64,000 bases of DNA from Knoxdaviesia capensis. Taxonomy: Eukaryota > Ascomycota > Sordariomycetes > Microascales > Gondwanamycetaceae. The notes beneath the pieces were generated by a model. That model was not told where the DNA came from. It ran no database searches and saw nothing but the letters and a program-made list of their open reading frames with translations. The stretch's first letter is position 1, and each line of letters begins with the position of its first letter. The translations under genes were made by a program, and so were the position numbers. The stretch is taken from assembly GCA_001510575.1 (NCBI GenBank), contig LNGK01000005.1:2363234-2427233 (forward strand), in the 5' to 3' direction. This document shows, piece by piece, positions 58,245 through 64,000 of this stretch.

Positions 58245-61200
58245 AGTTAGCCTTACTATTTACGATATTATATAACGATCGATATCCCCGACTAAGTCCT
58301 CGACTTTAAGGTAGAAGAGAGCCGAGCTTCTAGCTAATATCTACGAGGCTACCCTAAAACCCGAGGGAGAGACTCCTATATATATACCCGATACCCGTAC
58401 TATCTACTATCCTCCCCTCCCCTAGGTATAGTTTATAGAAGTAATAACCGAGACGGTTACTAAGAACTTAAGGGAAATTAAGAAGGATAGCGATAGGAAG
58501 TAGAACTAAATTATAGATTTAAAGCGGTAGTAGGTATTAATTAAGAAGATCTTAGAGATATAAGATAAGGTTTTATAGATAACTTAGGAGAACGAGCGAT
58601 AACGTAGATCCTCTTTCCGATAGTAGGAATACTAGTTAGAAGATAAAGATAACGATAACTTAGATAAAGACGGGAACTATAGACGTTTAGCTACGAAGGT
58701 TAAGATAAAGGAGCTTAAGAACTACGCTATCCTTATCGATAAGACCCTAAAGCTAGCTAGTACTTTAGAATAGCTATAGTAGTCTAAAGAGTTCGAGACT
58801 ACCCTAAGCGTATTAGGTATTACTATTAAATAACTCTAAGACCTCTAACCCCTAGTAAGCGCGTATATAGTACGTATAATAAAGGAATCGATCGCCCCCG
58901 AGATTTCTTCTATATTTAAGGATAAGGTAAATACTTATACCTTATTTAGATCGCTAAAGTAGAATTTCTAGGTAACTAGGGAGTCGCGGATTAAAAATAT
59001 TATAGTAGTTTTTAATTTCTAAACCGAATCGAGAGAGGGAGTATACTAAATCCTAAATCGATTCGTCTCTATAGTATATAAGGTAAGACTAGAAGGGCTC
59101 GTAATCCTAACTATCTTAACCGCGACGGGCGCCTACTATTATATTACTACCCGCTACCCTAAGCTTAATAGAGACCTCCGCGCTATCCTAAAGAGTTTTA
59201 ATAAGGATATCGACGATAAGGCCGCCCTTATTACGGCTATATCGGAATATATAGCTAAGAATATAAACCGCGCCGCGCGCTAGTAGTAATCTAGATATCC
59301 TCTTAACTAGAAGAAAGATAATAACGCGAAGAAACCTAACTACTATACCCCCCCCTCCCCTAAGCCTACCGCTAGTAGTATCCCTATTCGGAAGAAGAGT
59401 AATATTTAATACTATTAATATAGCTTAAAAGGTTATATTATAAGTAAGTACTAAGCGAAAGCGAATAGTAAAGAGAAGACTTATAAGCTAGGAGCCGCGA
59501 ATACTATAACTTCTATTAAGAAGCCTACTAAGGGTAAAGGTAATAAGCCTCTAAAGGACGCTAAGCTAGAGGAGTCGATTACCCTCTATAGTACTACCTA
59601 TACCGCTATAGACTAACGACCCTTTAAACCCTACCCCGTATACTATATCCGTATAAATTAGATCTATAATATAGGTTTAGATTCCTATATTTCGAACGAC
59701 CTATCTTAGTTTAAGCGGGGATCCCTAAAGACTTTTACTAATTCGATTAAGTTAGGGAGCGGATTATTAGGAGTTCGATATATTAGAACTATTTAATTCC
59801 GGATAAAAGACGGATCTAACCTTAGGATTACTAATATCTAGTATTACCTTACCTTTCTTATTAACGTTATCTCCAGAATTATTTAGTATAAGAAGGGGTA
59901 CGTTCTAGTAGTAGACTAGCTAATAATTAAGGATAAGGTTATTACTACTATCTTTCTAATAGAAAGAGGCTTTACGCTAGAAGTAAAGGAAGGCCCTAAG
60001 GCCTATACGACTATAGACGAGCTTCCTCGCGAGGAAGGCTATACCTTATATACCGAAGTTAACGGTACCGTATATACTAACGTATCCCTATATACGCTCT
60101 TAGAGAGCGAGGCTCTTATATACTAGCGCCTTTACTACCCTAGAAGGGTAGCTATATCCCGAATAGTTAAAGCGGTTACTAGTTCTCTAGTTAAGAAGGT
60201 AACTAGACTTATCGAGCCTTATAGCGCTTACGAGTTTAGAAAGATAACGTCTTTTAAACTACTAGATTCTAAAGTACCTTCTAAGGTACCTAGGGAGGTT
60301 ATCTATATAGATATAGGTACTATACGACTAATATCTACGAGCGGGAATAGCTACTTCTTATTAGTATATAATAAGGCGATAAGCTAACGATCGGTTTATA
60401 TAACGGCCTAGAAAAGTAATATACTTATATATATCTAGAAGACTATTAAGAGATAGGTACTAAAGCTAAGCTAGAAGCCTAAGAAGCTCTATAGCGATAA
60501 CGGTACCGACGTTAATACTAAGAAGCTAGCTACTTACTATAACGAGTAGGGAATCGAGTATATAATATCGCCTCTATACTACCTAGCTAAGAATAAGCGT
60601 ATCGAGCGTAGTATCCGCGAGGTCTTATAGAAGACTAAAGTAACCGTTATTACCGAGAATATCCCGCTAGAGCTATAGGATAAGATTATAACCGCGGTAG
60701 TCTATATACTTAATTAGATAGTTATCTCTAAGAGCTTTAATACGTTAATTAGCGCTTTTTAAAAGGCTTACGGGATATACGAGAAGGTTAATATATTATA
60801 CCTTCGAATACTAGGTTCTAAATATATCGTATATATAAACCCCCTCTAGCGATAGAAGATATTAAGCGCTAAATTCGATAGCTAAAATATTAAGCTAGTA
60901 CCTACGGGCGTAGAAGGTATCTTAGTTAGATACTAAGGCTACTATCTTTATAGAGTATAGATTCTAGAATTTAGATAGGTATATATTATTAAGGATATCC
61001 GGTTTTAGGAACGTATCTATAAGCTTTTATATAGAAAGTACGTTCGATCTTACCCTTTAGGAGCGCTACGCTAGTTAAAAGCTAGCGCTACTATTAATAG
61101 TAGTATCCCTAAGAAGGGGATATCTAGCGTATTAGAGCTATCTAGCGTACTAGAGCTATCTAGGGTATCGGAGCTAACGGCCGTATTAGAACTATCTAAT

Positions 61201-62976
61201 ACGTAGAACTTATTAGACGATAAGGAAGTTACGGCCGCGAATCCTCTTACTATTAATAAGAGCCGCTTAAGACCGGATAAACTTAAAGACCTTAACGAAT
61301 TAGCTAGCGACTAACTACTAGGAAGTACTTTTATAATAGTATCCGATTTAATCTACTTACGTAATACTAACGAAGTATTAAAGCGTAACCCTTAGCGAGA
61401 TTAGAAAGCTATAGGAACCTAGATAGAAGCTATTAAGACTAAATTTCGGAAGGTTATTAAGATAAAGACTTTTAAGGTAATATAGGGAAAGCCTTTAAAG
61501 AAACCGATTACTATGAAGCTCGCCTTTCGATAGAAGACTAACGCGGAGGGTAATAAAACTAAAAAGAAAGTAAGATAGTACGCTCGAGGCTTTTAATAAC
61601 GAGAAGGCGTCGATTTCTACGAAACGTTTATATCGACCGCGACTCCAGATACGTAGAGGATCCTATTAGCCCTCGTAGTTAAGATAAGAGCTACCCTATA
61701 GTAGATAGACGTAGTCTCTACCTACTTATAAAGAGAGCTTAAGGAAACGATCTATATTATCCCTAAGCCTATAATACGTAAATACCTAGACGAATATCCC
61801 GAGGAGGCCTTAAAGGTTAGATAGAAGTTAGGAAGCGCTTAGTAGTATTTTATTCTACTAAAACTACTATATAGACTAAAGTAGTTAGGAAGATAGTAGT
61901 AGATTCGCCTCCGAGAGGTACTTATAATAATCGGATTTAAGCCTTTATAAGCTAACGACGTAACTTACTATAACCCCTAGACCTAAGTAGTTATCTTTTC
62001 TTATATCGATAACTTACTAATCCTTTCCCTTAATAAATTTATAGCCGATTAATTCGAGAAAGACCTAGTAAGTATCTTAATCTCTAAGTACTAAGGAGAG
62101 CCCGAATAGCTCCTAGGAATAGCTATTAAGATCGAGAACGATAGTATCTTAATTAGCTAGGATACCTATATTAGAGATATACTAGAGGAGTTCTAGTTTT
62201 TAAATTACTAAACCGTAACTACGTTAATAGAGTTAGTTACCTTTTTACCCCCCGAGTATAAAGATATATAACCTACCGATTAAGGCTTATACTATCGAAT
62301 AATAGGAAAGCTCTTATACTTTATAGGAAAGACCTAACCTAACGTAGCCTACGCTATATATTAGTACGCGCGCTTCTCTTACGACTTATAAATTATATAC
62401 GTTAAAGGCCTAAAGCGTATACTACGGTACCTTACCGGATACGCTTAGAAGGGGATTACCTATTAACGGAGTCCTATAGTATAAGATTAGATACTAAACG
62501 CCTAGGCCGATACCTCGTATAGTAATACTAAAGACGCCGAATTTAAATTAACTACTAGCTATATTATTATACTTAATAATAACCCTATTAGCTAGTATAG
62601 TAAACGGTAGAGGCGGACTACTAACTCTTCCGCTAAAACTAAGATCTACGTGCTATAAGAGACTATATACTACCTAGTATAGCTTTAATATTTACTAACC
62701 GAGCTTAACTTTTATATTAGGAATATTATCCTCTAGGAGGATAATACCGCTACTATTACCGCCGTTACGAAACCTACTTACTATCTAAACCTAAAATACG
62801 TTAGTACGCCTCTTTACTCTACTATCGACCGAGTACGAGAACTTAATATTAGAGTATAATACGTACCTACGGTAGAATAATTAGCGGATATACTAACTAA
62901 GCTATTAGGGAGAGTACTATTTAAGAGGTACGCGGGACTACTAGTATATAACGTTCCGACTAAGAAGGGGTATTAA
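58245..62976 (+). pseudogene. Degenerate gag-pol of the copia element
   Basis: All recognisable parts lie in one frame (codon starts equal 1 modulo 3). A zinc-knuckle relic is at 59410-59451, with its Cys and His codons turned to Tyr and one Gln codon to stop. A protease-like LDS lies near 59667. The integrase core has D at 60310, D in SDNGTD at 60496 and E at 60604, with the proper 35-residue D-E spacing. Reverse transcriptase runs from about 61390 to 62150 with the active-site motif YIDN at 62002, where the family has YVDD. RNase H motifs ADTSYS (62506) and PIS-YSKR follow. The frame ends at TAA 62974-62976, inside the first bases of the 3' LTR. Many TAA/TAG stops interrupt it, but I see no frame-shifting indel between these landmarks. 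It cannot be functional. Confidence 0.92.
62962..62970 (+). other. Polypurine tract
   Basis: AAGAAGGGG lies directly before the 3' LTR, where plus-strand DNA synthesis of LTR elements begins. Confidence 0.85.
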
Positions 62977-63315
62977 ATATTAGATTAATTTATATTATAT
63001 TATCCTTTATATAGCCGGAAGTTTATAATAAAGAATAAGGCTACGATAAATAGCCTAGGGAATAATAATAGATATAATATAGATTTACGAAGAGCCTAGT
63101 ATAGGAAGGGAAGCCTTAGAAGGCATCAGGGATCTAGACGGGAGGAAGCCTGGATCCCATGGGGGATAAGAAGGAAGCTTTCCCCCCATCTATTCTAGCA
63201 TAGTATTTCATAGCTATTAACTACTTATCTTGTTTTTTACCCCCTACCTTTTGTGAATGGTATTGACTGTAAAGTTACGCTTCCAATTCTAACCGCCTTT
63301 CCTGTATTTCCAACA
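62971..63315 (+). repeat. 3' LTR
   Basis: 345 bp. The first 110 or so bases have lost all CA/TG; the last 195 keep them and end in CAACA. The pattern mirrors the 5' LTR. Confidence 0.95.
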
Positions 63316-63320
63316 GGTTC
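63316..63320. repeat. Right target-site duplication (GGTTC)
   Basis: Matches 57695-57699 exactly. Confidence 0.9.
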
Positions 63321-63335
63321 TGGCTTTTTTTTTCT

Positions 63336-63443
63336 TCCGCTTGCTTTTTATTTTCTTGCTGTTCGTCTGTTCTCTTCTGTTTTTTTTGCTTTTTCTTTTC
63401 CGTCGGCTTCGGGTATGAGCGTCTTTGGACCGGGGGTTCTGGT
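63336..63443 (+). repeat. Right copy of the diverged duplication
   Basis: T-rich stretch containing GTCTGTTCTCTT and GAGCGTCTTTGGAC followed by CGGGGGTTCTGG, in the same order as in 57619-57699. It shows that the element landed in an already duplicated sequence. Confidence 0.7.
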
Positions 63444-64000
63444 TTTCTTTTTTCTTTTTCAGCCGTTGCTGTTCGGTCGTCTTCATGTTGGCGTCCCAGT
63501 TTGGGTTTCTGTTTCCTTCAGGCGTCTTGCCTGCTTTGTCTTCTTCTTTTCTAGAGTTGCGGATTCACAGTATCGGAGGTTCACTTTCTTTTCCTAGGTC
63601 TTGTAGCTGGGGTGTTCTAGGGGGTGTTTTCTGTCAAATGAATGGGTGAGGTTTCTTATAACCTTTTTTTGTTTTTTTTTTCTCAAACCCAAGGAAGAGT
63701 GTTTGTTACCGGTGTGGACGGGACGAGGCGGTATCCTACTGTTATGGACAGTTTCAAATCCCCAGGAGGGTCCTTCGGGAGTTGAGTTTTACGAGCTGAT
63801 TTTCTTTTATTTTGTCTCTTTTTAGGATGTTGGGAATTTAGACATTGAATCACTAGAGTCGACGAGTTTGGAACAATTTTGATAGATCCTCCAGGTACTG
63901 GAGGAGTTTGATGCTTTCTAAAGTCTATATATCTGGAGGCTGGCCGGCCGCCGGACGAGCCGCGAGATTCGTGGTGATATGAGCCAACTGCTAGGGTTAG
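63444..64000. other. No supported gene
   Basis: T-rich sequence right of the element. The open frames 63253-63597 and 63425-63649 are composition artefacts. The window ends CTAGGGTTAG, 1.5 units of the TTAGGG telomere type, too short to mean anything alone. Confidence 0.5.

Larger units (their letters stand above)
57700..63315 (+). mobile_element. Full-length Ty1/copia LTR retrotransposon, inactivated by RIP
   Basis: The element has two 345-bp LTRs, a 5-bp target duplication, a primer-binding site, a polypurine tract and a gag-pol region with the order gag, protease, integrase, reverse transcriptase, RNase H, which defines the copia group. The total span is 5616 bp including a 127-base gap of N. 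Nearly all CA and TG dinucleotides in the interior have become TA, the mark of repeat-induced point mutation, so the frame is full of stops. It lies in the same orientation as the sirtuin gene, 240 bp after its stop codon. Confidence 0.97.

Noticed and set aside
1..64000. CRISPR arrays, rRNA genes and bacterial-type operons.
   Set aside because: No spaced repeats, rRNA-like sequence or gene arrangement of that kind was seen; the window is eukaryotic.

Overview
The window looks like nuclear DNA of a filamentous ascomycete (Pezizomycotina). The genes have short GT-AG introns with CTAAC-type branch sites. The tRNA-Leu carries a small intron after position 37. One retrotransposon shows repeat-induced point mutation (RIP). 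The protein set (Duo1, Mcm10, RNase H2 subunit B, a SurE-TTL fusion, a Pmc1-type Ca2+-ATPase, a Sir2/Hst1 sirtuin) is typical of the group. I cannot fix the genus; class Eurotiomycetes is only an impression from protein style.

Layout: 1-2.7 kb has no supported gene. From 2.8 to 29.7 kb is a normal gene-dense stretch: an FMN-binding split-barrel protein (+), a membrane spermidine-synthase-like protein (-), a secreted SURNod19-like protein (+), 3'(2'),5'-bisphosphate nucleotidase (+), tRNA-Leu(AAG) (+), a SCY1-like pseudokinase (+), Mcm10 (-), RNase H2 subunit B (+), Duo1 (-), a disordered protein of unknown function with a perfect 24-bp repeat (+), and a Pby1-type SurE/tubulin-tyrosine-ligase fusion (+). 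From 29.7 to 44.5 kb is a gene-poor stretch with simple repeats and one coding-like relic near 34.2-34.9 kb. A Pmc1-type calcium ATPase (44.5-48.7 kb) is followed by another 6.5 kb non-coding stretch that probably includes the leader and a leader intron of the sirtuin gene (55.2-57.5 kb). A full-length Ty1/copia element (57.7-63.3 kb) sits 240 bp downstream of the sirtuin gene.

Functional links: the divergent promoter shared by Mcm10 and RNase H2 subunit B holds two ACGCGT boxes in a perfect palindrome, which fits co-regulation of replication genes by an MBF-like factor. A similar box plus a GC-rich palindrome lies between Duo1 and the unknown gene at 24 kb. 

The strongest signal is the retrotransposon. 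It has equal 345-bp LTRs, a 5-bp target duplication, a half-tRNA(iMet) primer site and one gag-pol frame with no visible indel. Almost every CA/TG dinucleotide of its interior has been removed, while the outer half of each LTR is untouched. An assembly gap (58118-58244) lies in its leader.
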